From positions 124,001 through 188,000 of the forward strand of contig NZ_CP018867.1 of the NCBI RefSeq assembly GCF_002849895.1: 64,000 bases of DNA, given 5' to 3'. Numbering within the stretch: the first letter of the stretch is position 1; every line of letters begins with the position of its first letter. Shown piece after piece: positions 34,915 to 43,434 of this stretch. A program made the position numbers and the translations under genes. The notes beneath the pieces are model-generated. The model had not been told where the DNA came from, made no database searches, and was given only the letters and a program-made list of their open reading frames with translations. This DNA is from Companilactobacillus alimentarius DSM 20249 (GTDB lineage Bacteria; Bacillota; Bacilli; Lactobacillales; Lactobacillaceae).

Positions 34915-35752
34915 ATGAAATCCACAATGATTAAAAGAATAACAATTTATTTAATAATAATTTTTTGTACAGCATTCACCAGTGCGTGTTCAAAACAATC
35001 TCAGAAGTTATCAAATTCAAAAGAAGAGTCATCTCTAAAGGCTGAAATTAAATCTAATAAAAAGAAGTGGAATAATAAAGTAAAAAAAGTACCAGTCGTA
35101 AATTATCCTAAGTTAAATTCGGCTAGTGAATCAATAGAAAACAATCATTTGAATTTTAGTTTACAGTTAATTAAAGGTTTGAAAAGTAGTAATTTGAATA
35201 GATCTACTTTTTTTAAACATAACACTGTGATTAGTGCTACGGTTGTTAACTTTGAAGAGATGAAGGATAAAACTATAGGTCCTACCACCGAAGTAACTAT
35301 ACTTGTGAACAATGTACTCAGTGGGCAACAATCATTAGGAGGGCACACAATAAAAACTGAGTTTGGGGGAAGGATTGACAAAGGTAAAGTATTTGTATAC
35401 TGATGTTGGGGGAAATTACTATGGCAATGAGTACGGCTATAATAACCCAAATACAGTAGTGTTTGCTAATGATCCCGCTTTTCCTATGCCTAAAATTGGA
35501 AGTAAAATAGTGACACAAGTTGTAAATTTTTCAATTATTAGTAAAGGTCAGCAGAAAAAATATAAAGCTAAATATAAATTAACGTCTAAAAATTTCTATC
35601 CTATAAAGGATCCTTATGTACTGTTTTGGATTGAGAAAAAGGGAAGGTACCAATTAAATAATCCAGGATTTAAAGATGTTCAGAATGACGAGCTTAATAA
35701 AATAACAAAAAAAATCAATACAATGATGTTAACAGGAAAAGGGGATCAATAA
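34915..35752 (+). pseudogene. Lipoprotein gene split by a frameshift
   Basis: The first frame encodes a lipoprotein signal (MKSTMIKRITIYLIIIF, then CTAFTSAC with the lipobox cysteine near residue 25) and about 130 further residues. The second frame, from about 35363, continues with KYLYTDVGGNYYGNEYG, NDPAFPMPKIGSKIVTQV and a C-terminal YQLNNPGF region. The two frames overlap near 35363-35403 and read as one protein of about 278 residues if a single base is added or removed there. It looks like a family of lactobacillar surface lipoproteins of unknown function. A true mutation or a sequencing error would give the same picture. Confidence 0.65.
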
Positions 35753-35908
35753 TGCTTTGTAGGTAATTTATAATCAGAAAGAAAAATAATTATGAAGAAA
35801 GCATACTTTTAATCTATTATCTATAAGATATAGTTAGTGAAGATAAGACAAGCTAGTAATTTATATAGAATTTTGGCAATCAAGGTAAGCAATTATTGAT
35901 TTGACAGC

Positions 35909-35942
35909 AAAAGCCAGAACAGAATTATCTGCTCTGGCTTTT
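35909..35942 (+). terminator. Intrinsic terminator upstream of intron fragment
   Basis: AAAAGCCAGA (35909-35918) pairs with TCTGGCTTTT (35933-35942), with an inner CAG/CTG. It probably ended the lipoprotein transcript and served as intron target. Confidence 0.85.
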
Positions 35943-35950
35943 AGTTATAG

Positions 35951-36060
35951 GTGCGCCCGGCATGGACACTAACCACTGTGAGCTGTAGTAGTCGGAATCA
36001 CTAGCTGAGGACAAAGGCGTGTCCATCGTGAGATGTCGGTGACTAATTGTCACTTCCTAC
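35951..36060 (+). mobile_element. Group IIC intron 5' fragment
   Basis: The 110 bases begin GTGCGCCCGGCATGG, as in group IIC introns, and continue with AAGGCGTGTCCATCGTGAGATG, which corresponds to the domain I segment CAAGGGUGUCCGUGGCGACAUG that I recall from the Oceanobacillus group IIC intron. It sits eight bases after an intrinsic terminator, the classical target of this class. Domains II-VI and the reverse transcriptase are missing: the hydrolase gene on the other strand ends six bases later. A shorter copy with the same first 14 bases is at 3545. Confidence 0.7.
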
Positions 36061-36065
36061 TTGAT

Positions 36066-37784
36066 TCAGATTTTATGTGGAGTTCGATTGAGAAAATGTT
36101 TAGCACCGTCAATGACATGGAAATAAGTAGCTAGATTCAACATACCAGTGTTGATACTTTTCAAAAATGGCCATTCCTGTAAGGAGCCACGGATAACAGA
36201 ACTATTTTGTTCAATAAATTCCTGGCTGATCTTTTGCGGACGATCCTTGAAAGCTCCTGATTGATACAAATAATTAGAGTAGTCAAAGAGGTATTTAGCG
36301 GTTTTCGGATCATTGATATTTTCACGCAATAATTTGGTTCGTAATCGAATAAAACTAATACTGTTTCGGATTACTTGTCTACTACTGTTGGAGCTGGACA
36401 GATAAATGAAGAGTTGTTCAAAGAAATGTTGATAAGCATGGATTTCACCACTGTTCAAGTAAGCTCTTGGATGATTTTTAAACGGATATTTCCAATTATT
36501 TAAATTGTATTCCCACTTTTGACCAATCCAGATAGTGAAGGGCAGTTCATAAAATACTTGGGTCATATCTTGTTCGAAGACTTCATTGATAATTTGTGAA
36601 TAATCATGGGGTAAAAGTCGATTGATCTGTTGGCGTAAATCTTTTGTGATATATTTGACATTATCTGTATCATCGGTTAATTCGAATAATTTTTGCCAAG
36701 TATGTTCACTGAAAAGGGTCGGTTTGACATGTTGAATCAATTTTAAATTGACGGGTGCAGAGTTCAACGTGTAACCAGCGTCAAAACAATTGTCCATTAA
36801 TTGTAAGGTCTGAACAAAATGTCCACCTAGGGAATGTCCCAATCCGTAAATTAAAGTTTTAGGGGCAATGTTATCTTCAATATAGCGCATGAAATCTTGA
36901 GCAACACGTAATTGGCTGAGATTCTTGTCGCTACCAACTAAAATGGCATTAACATTATAATCCCAATCTTTATATGTTTCTAAGATAGCTTTTTCGAAAC
37001 GCTTGCTGCGAGAAGTGACTGTATAGTCAACGTTTACCTCAGTTCCCTTGAAGGTAACGTAACATTCTTTTAAACCATCAATTGATATTTCGTAGGCGAT
37101 ACCAGAAAAACCGCACTCGGCGGCCTCTGGGATAATGTCACGGGCGTCGAATGATTTAACGTAATCAGGCATTCGATTTACTCGAGTGTAAATTAGAAAG
37201 CGTAAGTAGTTTTCAGGTTTGAACTCTTGGTAGAGATAACGATCGTAGTCGAATTGTAAAAGCTTAGTTCTAAAATCATTGTCACGGAGTAATTCTCCAG
37301 CCTGATATGGTTCTTTGCGGAGATCTAATGGCAGTAAGTGATGAATCAATAAGATGACGTAAATTTGATTCAAGTAACCGTGACACAAATTAAGATTTTC
37401 ATCTTCAATCATTTCAATCAATTGTTTAAGTTTATTGACTTTTCTATTTCTAGAAGGACGTTTAAGCTTTTGTTTCGTATGATTTTCGTCTATATTCTTC
37501 AATTTCAAAGCTTTGTCGATCATTTGGGGATGAATCGTTTTATTAAGAGCAAATTCAGGAACACGGAGATCAATTACTTGGTTCAACATCAAGTTGGTCA
37601 ATCGTGTTTTTTCTTTGTTTAAGTAAGAATAATTGAAAGAGAGTCGCTTGTTTTTAGGAAGCAATTCCTTACTATCATTTTTATTGAAAGTTAATGGCAA
37701 TTCTTTATGGGCGCGAAAATTTAAAAGATCAAGTTGATCATAAATACGATCTAGTCGTTTTAGGGTGCTCAGTAGTGCTTTCAT
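36066..37784 (-). CDS. Large alpha/beta hydrolase (lipase-like, GHSLGGH)
   Basis: A 572-residue cytoplasmic protein with a lipase-class core in the middle: an FSGIAYE strand region, YVTFKGTEVNVDYTV near residue 240, and the nucleophile elbow GHSLGGH with Ser318. The first 200 residues are basic and helical with no known domain, and the last 150 residues resemble the Mbeg1-like/DUF2974 tail. No signal peptide or membrane segment. The usual lipase proteins of this group are about 400 residues, so the N-terminal extension is notable. Monocistronic, ATG at 37784 about ten bases after a GAGGTGATT ribosome binding site. Substrate unknown. Confidence 0.75.
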   Translation of the reverse strand: MKALLSTLKRLDRIYDQLDLLNFRAHKELPLTFNKNDSKELLPKNKRLSFNYSYLNKEKTRLTNLMLNQVIDLRVPEFALNKTIHPQMIDKALKLKNIDENHTKQKLKRPSRNRKVNKLKQLIEMIEDENLNLCHGYLNQIYVILLIHHLLPLDLRKEPYQAGELLRDNDFRTKLLQFDYDRYLYQEFKPENYLRFLIYTRVNRMPDYVKSFDARDIIPEAAECGFSGIAYEISIDGLKECYVTFKGTEVNVDYTVTSRSKRFEKAILETYKDWDYNVNAILVGSDKNLSQLRVAQDFMRYIEDNIAPKTLIYGLGHSLGGHFVQTLQLMDNCFDAGYTLNSAPVNLKLIQHVKPTLFSEHTWQKLFELTDDTDNVKYITKDLRQQINRLLPHDYSQIINEVFEQDMTQVFYELPFTIWIGQKWEYNLNNWKYPFKNHPRAYLNSGEIHAYQHFFEQLFIYLSSSNSSRQVIRNSISFIRLRTKLLRENINDPKTAKYLFDYSNYLYQSGAFKDRPQKISQEFIEQNSSVIRGSLQEWPFLKSINTGMLNLATYFHVIDGAKHFLNRTPHKI

Positions 37785-37853
37785 ATAATCACCTCAGTTA
37801 CTTTTATTTTAACAAATTGTTGATATATAAGGAATTGAGAACTGTCCAAATTA

Positions 37854-37889
37854 TATAGCACATTTGTGTTATATCACAAACGTGCTATA
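37854..37889 (+). promoter_or_regulatory. 15-bp inverted repeat operator overlapping promoter
   Basis: TATAGCACATTTGTG (37854-37868) and CACAAACGTGCTATA (37875-37889) are complementary at 14 of 15 positions, six-base spacer. The right arm runs into a perfect -10 TATAAT (37886-37891), and a TTGTGT -35 lies in the left arm 16 bases upstream. A dimer bound here would block RNA polymerase. Most likely the site of the small HTH protein encoded next, or of another heat-shock repressor; it is not a CtsR box. Confidence 0.7.
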
Positions 37890-37913
37890 ATGTAGTTGTG
37901 GAGGTTGAGGGAT

Positions 37914-38135
37914 ATGCAAATAGATATTAAATCGTACTTAGAAGACAATCATTTAACAATTTATGTAATTTCAAAGAAAAGTGGGTATGGTTATACGACT
38001 TTGCATAAATCCTTTAATAAGAAACAATCTTCCGCCACATCGCTCAATTTGCGCGATATAGAGGCAATTGCCAAGGCGCAGGATACTGAAATGTGGAGAG
38101 TTCTGCGTGAATTGGAGTTGCATTATCTAAGATGA
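37914..38135 (+). CDS. Small HTH DNA-binding protein, clpL operon leader
   Basis: A 73-residue protein consisting of one helix-turn-helix domain: YVISKKSGYGYTTLHKSF (about residues 17-34) reads as the two HTH helices, and LRDIEAIAKAQDTEMWRVLREL forms the supporting C-terminal helices (quoted in two pieces: LRDIEAIAKAQ, DTEMWRVLREL). ATG 37914 has GGAGG upstream; the in-frame TTG at 37896 is inside that site. It is 15 bases upstream of clpL and directly downstream of a 15-bp inverted repeat over the promoter. This suggests an autorepressor controlling the chaperone gene. I do not know a named family for it. Confidence 0.75.
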   Translation: MQIDIKSYLEDNHLTIYVISKKSGYGYTTLHKSFNKKQSSATSLNLRDIEAIAKAQDTEMWRVLRELELHYLR

Positions 38136-38150
38136 GGAGGCTTTATATAT

Positions 38151-40238
38151 ATGGCAAGATCATTTTGGGACGACGATCCATTTAACGATAATATGGACGA
38201 AATATTTAAAAGATTGATGAATCAGCAAAACGGCGATTCACAAGCTAAGTATTATGTGAACGGTCATGAGCTGACTCCAGAAGAATTGGCAAAATATCAA
38301 GAGGCAAGAACAGTAGGACAAAATATTCCAATTAACAGTAATAACAAACAAGAGAAAAAAGGTACCATTTTAGAAAAATTAGGTCGTAATTTAACTAAGG
38401 AAGCTCAACAGGGCTTACTTGATCCAGTTATTGGCCGTGATAAAGAGATTCAAGAAACAGCCGAAGTTTTAAGTCGGAGAACTAAGAATAATCCAATCTT
38501 AGTTGGTGATGCCGGTGTTGGTAAGACTGCGGTTGTTGAAGGTTTAGCCCAAGCAATTGTTAAAGGTGATGTACCGGAAGCAATCAAGGATAAACAGATT
38601 ATTTCAATTGATCTTTCTTCATTGGAAGCCGGAACACAGTACCGTGGTTCATTTGAGGAAAACATCCAGAATTTATTGAAAGAAGTTAAAAAGGCTGGCA
38701 ATGTAGTCTTGTTCTTCGATGAAATTCATCAAATTATTGGTGCTGGATCATCTGGTTCAGATTCCGGTAGCAAGGGCTTAGCTGATATTATCAAACCGGC
38801 TTTAAGTCGTGGCGAAATTTCTATTATCGGAGCAACGACTCAAGATGAGTATCGTAATACCATCATGAAAGATGCAGCTTTAGCTAGAAGATTCAACGAT
38901 GTAACAATTAATGAGCCTAGCAAAGAAGCAACTGTAGCTATCTTGAAGGGATTGCGTAAGGCTTATGAGAATCATCATCATGTCAAATTACCAGATGATG
39001 TTTTGAAGGCAGCGGTCGATTATTCAGTTCAATATATTCCACAAAGATCATTACCTGACAAGGCGATTGATTTGATTGATATGACTGCAGCTCACTTAGC
39101 AGCGAAGAATCCTGTAACAGATAAAGTAAGCTTGGAAAAATCTTTGAAACAGGCTGAAAAGGATAAAGAAACTGCTGCTCAAAAAGAAGATTATGAAAAA
39201 GCAGCCAGTTTGAAGAAAGAAATTGAAAAACTTCAAGCCAAGTTAAACAAGGGGGATGAACATCAAGACGAACCAGTCGCAACAATAAATGACATTGCTG
39301 CCTCTGTTCAAAGATTGACTGGCGTTCCTGTTTCTCAAATGGGTGCTAGTGATATCGAACACTTAAAGGATATGGGCAAGCGGTTAAAGAGTAAGGTCAT
39401 TGGTCAAAATGAAGCTGTCGATATGGTTGTTCGTGCTATCCGTCGTAACCGGGCTGGTTTTGATGAAGGCAATCGTCCAATTGGTAGTTTCCTATTCGTT
39501 GGACCTACTGGTGTTGGTAAAACAGAATTAGTAAAGCAACTAGCTAAAGATATGTTTGGCAGTAAGGACGCAATTGTTCGTTTGGATATGAGTGAGTATT
39601 CTGATTTAACAGCTGTATCTAAATTGATTGGTACTTCAGCTGGATACGTTGGCTATGAGGATAACGGCAACACTTTGACTGAAAAAGTCCGTCGTAATCC
39701 ATATTCAATCGTGTTGCTAGATGAAATTGAAAAAGCTAATCCACAAGTTTTAACTTTGTTACTACAAGTAATGGATGATGGTCGTTTGACTGACGGTCAA
39801 GGTAACGTAGTCGACTTCAAGAATACGATCATTATTGCAACATCTAATGCTGGATTTAGTGATAAGGGCAGTCAAGATAAGAAGTTGATGGATAAACTAG
39901 CACCATACTTCACTCCTGAATTCTTGAACAGATTCAATGGGATTGTAGAATTTACCCATTTATCTAAGACTGACTTGAACCAAATCGTTGATTTGATGTT
40001 GAATGATGTAAATCGTAATTTGGCTAAGAAACATTTGACTTTGAAGATCACTCCAGAAGCCAAGGAATGGTTGATTGATGAAGGATATGATGAAGCTATG
40101 GGAGCAAGACCTTTGCGTCGGGTTATTGAACAACAGATTAGAGATAAAGTAGCTGAATTTTATCTTGATCATATTGATGTAAAGAATTTGCAAGCTGATT
40201 TAGTCGACGGCACTATCAAGATCTCTGAAGCTAAATAA
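38151..40238 (+). CDS. clpL: ClpL-type AAA+ chaperone/disaggregase
   Basis: A 695-residue Hsp100 protein of the ClpL type: short N-terminal region ([13 protein letters not shown] and [17 protein letters not shown] near residue 35) without a zinc finger or ClpN repeats, first AAA+ module with Walker A GDAGVGKT (119-126) and [10 protein letters not shown], a UVR-like coiled middle segment near 340-370 ([20 protein letters not shown]), second AAA+ module with GPTGVGKT (about 451-458), and a C-terminal D2-small domain ([15 protein letters not shown]). ClpL protects against heat and other stress. GAGGAGG precedes the ATG. Second gene of an operon with a small HTH protein. Confidence 0.95.
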   Translation: MARSFWDDDPFNDNMDEIFKRLMNQQNGDSQAKYYVNGHELTPEELAKYQEARTVGQNIPINSNNKQEKKGTILEKLGRNLTKEAQQGLLDPVIGRDKEIQETAEVLSRRTKNNPILVGDAGVGKTAVVEGLAQAIVKGDVPEAIKDKQIISIDLSSLEAGTQYRGSFEENIQNLLKEVKKAGNVVLFFDEIHQIIGAGSSGSDSGSKGLADIIKPALSRGEISIIGATTQDEYRNTIMKDAALARRFNDVTINEPSKEATVAILKGLRKAYENHHHVKLPDDVLKAAVDYSVQYIPQRSLPDKAIDLIDMTAAHLAAKNPVTDKVSLEKSLKQAEKDKETAAQKEDYEKAASLKKEIEKLQAKLNKGDEHQDEPVATINDIAASVQRLTGVPVSQMGASDIEHLKDMGKRLKSKVIGQNEAVDMVVRAIRRNRAGFDEGNRPIGSFLFVGPTGVGKTELVKQLAKDMFGSKDAIVRLDMSEYSDLTAVSKLIGTSAGYVGYEDNGNTLTEKVRRNPYSIVLLDEIEKANPQVLTLLLQVMDDGRLTDGQGNVVDFKNTIIIATSNAGFSDKGSQDKKLMDKLAPYFTPEFLNRFNGIVEFTHLSKTDLNQIVDLMLNDVNRNLAKKHLTLKITPEAKEWLIDEGYDEAMGARPLRRVIEQQIRDKVAEFYLDHIDVKNLQADLVDGTIKISEAK

Positions 40239-40256
40239 TATTTAGAATTAAAATAT

Positions 40257-40416
40257 AAATGACGAGAGCGAGACATAACATGGTCAGCTTTCGAGCATTA
40301 AAGCAAATAGACGAAGGTAATCGTATTTTGATTACCTTCGTCTATTGTTTTAAGCGGTATATTCCGCGTTTACACTGCCAATCTTAATAGATAGTTATGT
40401 CTCAAGTTCGTCATTT
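40257..40416 (+). repeat. 160-nt multi-stem structured element
   Basis: Outer arms AAATGACGA + GAGACATAAC (40257-40279) pair with GTTATGTCTC + TCGTCATTT (40394-40416) around a 4x4 internal loop. Inside are three hairpins: GCTTT/AAAGC (40287-40304), a perfect 17-base-pair stem (40306-40322 with 40330-40346, loop of seven) and GCGG/CCGC (40354-40367). Folded, it is a four-way junction. It lies between convergent clpL and the surface-protein gene and may act as a bidirectional terminator, but it is far larger than needed, which suggests a mobile palindromic element or structured RNA. Confidence 0.7.
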
Positions 40417-40444
40417 TATTTTACACAGAAAAATTGTATTTGAA

Positions 40445-41467
40445 CTATTTAAATAAATTAATTGCGAAGTAAGGTTCATAAGTAGATGAGTTAGCTAATT
40501 CCTCTTGTAAGATATTATCAGTGAAGATTGAACTACCTAATGGAATCCATTCATTATTAGAAACTTTGGCAAAGAAGTAGCCAGCACTATTTTCTACAGC
40601 AGAATTAATTTTCCAAGCTGATCCAGCAGGGAGTGTTCTGGTCATAGAGTTGGTAGAAGTATCGTACAATTGAACAGGTTTGGATAGGGTAGCTGTAACG
40701 GTACCATTTTGAAAAATAGAAGTGCTTTGATCTTCAGTAGCTAAAACCCACTCGTCAGTAGCTACTTGATAGTATTGATGTCCATTGATAGTTTTTTCTT
40801 GAGCGACTTTCCATGATGAGCCCTTTGGTAGAGTTATTCCTAAACTGACACCATTACTATTGTAAAGCGTGGTAGTGGTGCGTAGGGTAATTGGTTGATG
40901 AGTATTAGGAATTACAACTGTATGACTGTCATTAATGATTGAATCGGCCATATTGAAATCTAACGCCTTGACCCATTCGTTGGTAGCAACACGATAATAA
41001 GGATAACCGTTGAAAATTCTAACACGGTCAACTTTCCATGATGAACCCTTTGGTAAAGTAATGCCTAAAGAGTTGTTGTTGTCATCGATAATTGATGCTC
41101 CCTTAGCATTACTAATAGTTTCCACATGATTAATATAAGAAATTTCGCTTGAAACTGGATTGAGTAATTTACCGTTTTGAGTGATGTCCATTGAAGTGGC
41201 ATCAACGTATTCGTTTGTCGCAACCTCGTAATAGGGATTTCCACCAATAGTAATTCTTTGTCCCAATTTCCAAGAAGAGAAATTACCAAGGATATCACTT
41301 TCGACGAAATTATCATTACTGTCGACAGGAATAGTGCCACCACGCCTAATGGTACCAATCAATTGAGTATCAGCATGAACGGTTTGTGTAGTTGGTAGAG
41401 TATTTAAGGCAACAGGAGCAAGTAAAATGGCAAGAGTAGAAGCTAGAACAATTTTTTTCTTATTCAT
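40445..41467 (-). CDS. Secreted SLAP-like repeat surface protein
   Basis: A 340-residue exported protein. Signal peptide of about 32 residues (basic MNKKK, hydrophobic ASTLAILLAPVAL, cleavage after VHA). The rest is four repeats of about 70 residues, each with a pattern LPKGSSWKV...YYRVATNEWV (variants SSWKLGQRI, GSAWKIN), the signature of lactobacillar SLAP/S-layer-type cell-wall-binding domains. It probably attaches to teichoic acid or peptidoglycan non-covalently; no LPXTG is present. GGGAGACT precedes the ATG. Function beyond wall binding is unknown; the repeats resemble one another at DNA level, as expected from internal duplication. Confidence 0.85.
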   Translation of the reverse strand: MNKKKIVLASTLAILLAPVALNTLPTTQTVHADTQLIGTIRRGGTIPVDSNDNFVESDILGNFSSWKLGQRITIGGNPYYEVATNEYVDATSMDITQNGKLLNPVSSEISYINHVETISNAKGASIIDDNNNSLGITLPKGSSWKVDRVRIFNGYPYYRVATNEWVKALDFNMADSIINDSHTVVIPNTHQPITLRTTTTLYNSNGVSLGITLPKGSSWKVAQEKTINGHQYYQVATDEWVLATEDQSTSIFQNGTVTATLSKPVQLYDTSTNSMTRTLPAGSAWKINSAVENSAGYFFAKVSNNEWIPLGSSIFTDNILQEELANSSTYEPYFAINLFK

Positions 41468-41826
41468 AATAAAGTCTCCCTATAATTAATATATTATCCA
41501 ACTACAAACTACCACCATCTCAACTTTTTGATTGAATAAAAGAATTATATTAACGAAAAATTAATTGTTCGGCAAATGACAAATGGTATATTCAATATTA
41601 TTTGATATTGTTCATCAATAATAAATCTAAACAATTAATAGCATTATTAAGGAAAATGGTCATTTATACACTTGTAAATAACTTAAATTAATTAAATTAT
41701 GCGTTAATACGAACAATATTAGTATAAAACTATATAAAAGTTTTTATTTTGCTTGAAAAAACAATAAAAATCTGTAATACTAGTTAAGTTCTCAAAAGTT
41801 TATTATTTTACAAGGGGCGAATTATA
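41468..41826 (+). promoter_or_regulatory. Divergent promoter region with PurBox-like sites
   Basis: 359 AT-rich bases between the surface protein and the purine permease. Three copies of a GAACAAT-type box are visible: CCGAACAATT on the minus strand at about 41565-41574, ATGAACAATA on the minus strand near 41610, and ACGAACAATA on the plus strand near 41709. PurR boxes in Firmicutes have a CCGAACAWT core in inverted pairs, so PurR control of the permease is plausible, though the spacing is wider than the standard arrangement. No purine riboswitch fold was found. Confidence 0.4.
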
Positions 41827-43185
41827 TTGAATTCTTTAGATAATAGGGAGAGCTCAATTATTGAGCGCATGTTTCACCTAAAAGAAGCTAAGACAAATGT
41901 ACGACGGGAGATTTTGGCTGGTCTAACGACATTTGTTTCAATGGCTTATATTTTATTTGTTAATCCTCAGGTTTTGGGAGACTCAGGGATGAACAAAGGA
42001 TCATTATTTACCGCTACAGCTTTGACTGCGGTAGTTGGTTCAGTTTTAATGGGAGTTTTGGCTAATTATCCAATTGCCATTGCTCCAGGTCTAGGAGACA
42101 ATGCATTTTTTAGTTATTCAGTAGTCATTGCGATGGGAATTCCTTGGCAAACAGCGATGGCTGGAGTATTTGTTGCCAGTTTGATTTTCTTAGTGCTTTC
42201 ATTGATGAAGATTCGTGAGGTCGTTATCAATGCTATCCCCAAAGATTTGAAATTAGCGGTTGCGGCTGGATTGGGTATTTTCATTGCCTTTGTTGGTTTG
42301 CAGGGTGGCGGATTGATTACCGCTAGTAAATCGTCACTGGTTGCTATTGGATCGTTTACTAATCCAACCACATTACTAACTATTGCTGGATTGTTAGTTA
42401 CAGCAATTTTGATGGCACGAAAGATTCCTGGTGCAATTTTTATAGGAATGGTCTTTACGACAGTTGCTGGCTTAGTAACTAAATTAATTCCAGCACCAGC
42501 TCATATCGTCTCAGGAATACCTAGTTTGAAACCAACTTTTGGAGTAGGTGTGACACACATTGTTGATATTAAAGAGCCTCAATTGTGGGCAGTGGTCATT
42601 ATCTTTCTACTAGTTGCTTTCTTTGATACGGCAGGTACTCTAATTGGATTGGCTGAACAAGTTGATGTCATGCAAGACAAAGATGGGAAAATGCCTAGAA
42701 TTGGACATGCTTTGATGGCTGATTCAATTTCAATGGTCAGTGGGGCAGTCTTTGGAACTACTCCTCCAACAGCTTACGTTGAATCATCTGCTGGTATTGC
42801 CGTTGGTGGTAGAACCGGATTAACTTCAATTACCGTCGGAGTGTTGTTCGCATTATCAATGTTCTTCTCGCCATTATTGTCAGTTGTAACAGGTAACGTT
42901 ACAGCACCAGTACTAATCATCGTTGGTACTTTGATGGCACAATCAATGCGGGGAATTCAATGGGATAGATTTGAAATTGCCTTACCAGCATTCTTAACGA
43001 TTGTTGGGATGCCACTAACATATAATATTTCCTACGGAATTGCATTCGGATTCCTAGTTTATCCAATTACAATGTTAGCTGCAGGTAAGAGAAAAGAAAT
43101 CAATCCGATTATGTACGGATTGTTCGTGGTTTTCGTTATCTTGCTATACATTATTAATATTTTGCCAAAAGCTAGTTTGGCTTAA
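41827..43185 (+). CDS. NCS2-family purine permease (PbuG/PbuO type)
   Basis: A 452-residue membrane transporter of the AzgA-like NCS2 group that imports hypoxanthine, guanine or adenine by proton symport. Twelve or more hydrophobic segments; hallmarks are EILAGLTTFVSMAYILFVNP (20 residues) near residue 28, NYPIAIAPGLGDNAFFSY, the VAFFDTAGTLIGLAEQ block near 270 and FGTTPPTAYVESSAGI near 310. The TTG at 41827 follows AAGGGG; ATG 41869 is an alternative start that would still keep the whole transporter. Monocistronic with a terminator. PurBox-like sequences upstream suggest purine regulation. Confidence 0.93.
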   Translation: MNSLDNRESSIIERMFHLKEAKTNVRREILAGLTTFVSMAYILFVNPQVLGDSGMNKGSLFTATALTAVVGSVLMGVLANYPIAIAPGLGDNAFFSYSVVIAMGIPWQTAMAGVFVASLIFLVLSLMKIREVVINAIPKDLKLAVAAGLGIFIAFVGLQGGGLITASKSSLVAIGSFTNPTTLLTIAGLLVTAILMARKIPGAIFIGMVFTTVAGLVTKLIPAPAHIVSGIPSLKPTFGVGVTHIVDIKEPQLWAVVIIFLLVAFFDTAGTLIGLAEQVDVMQDKDGKMPRIGHALMADSISMVSGAVFGTTPPTAYVESSAGIAVGGRTGLTSITVGVLFALSMFFSPLLSVVTGNVTAPVLIIVGTLMAQSMRGIQWDRFEIALPAFLTIVGMPLTYNISYGIAFGFLVYPITMLAAGKRKEINPIMYGLFVVFVILLYIINILPKASLA

Positions 43186-43200
43186 AAATAGTAAATAAAT

Positions 43201-43240
43201 AAGGTATGTTCTCAGTTTGGTGGAGGACATACCTTTTTTT
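43201..43240 (+). terminator. Intrinsic terminator of purine permease gene
   Basis: AAGGTATGT-CTC pairs with GAG-ACATACCTT, then seven T. Confidence 0.9.
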
Positions 43241-43434
43241 GTGATTTAGCTTGATATAGAACCCGTTCGATGGTATACACCAATATATGAACATTTTTTA
43301 TAAAAAAATTGATCCTTCAATTGATGAAATGATTTTACTAAAGAATGTTAAAAACTATTGCGGTAAAAGATAAGCGGATACTTGTATATTATTACATGTA
43401 AGGGTTATCAATACCGTAGAAAGGGGGACGGTCT

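Larger units (their letters stand above)
35753..36065 (+). other. Intergenic region with terminator and intron fragment
   Basis: 313 bases: about 150 AT-rich bases without visible content, then the terminator at 35909-35942 and the group IIC intron fragment from 35951 to about 36060. No gene seen. Confidence 0.6.

Noticed and set aside
41468..41826. Purine riboswitch upstream of the purine permease
   Set aside because: The conserved junction and loop sequences of the purine aptamer were not found on either strand.
43367..43383. cre-like box upstream of the PTS regulator gene
   Set aside because: GATAAGCGGATACT misses the first two consensus bases and no promoter is clearly positioned; left out of the feature list.
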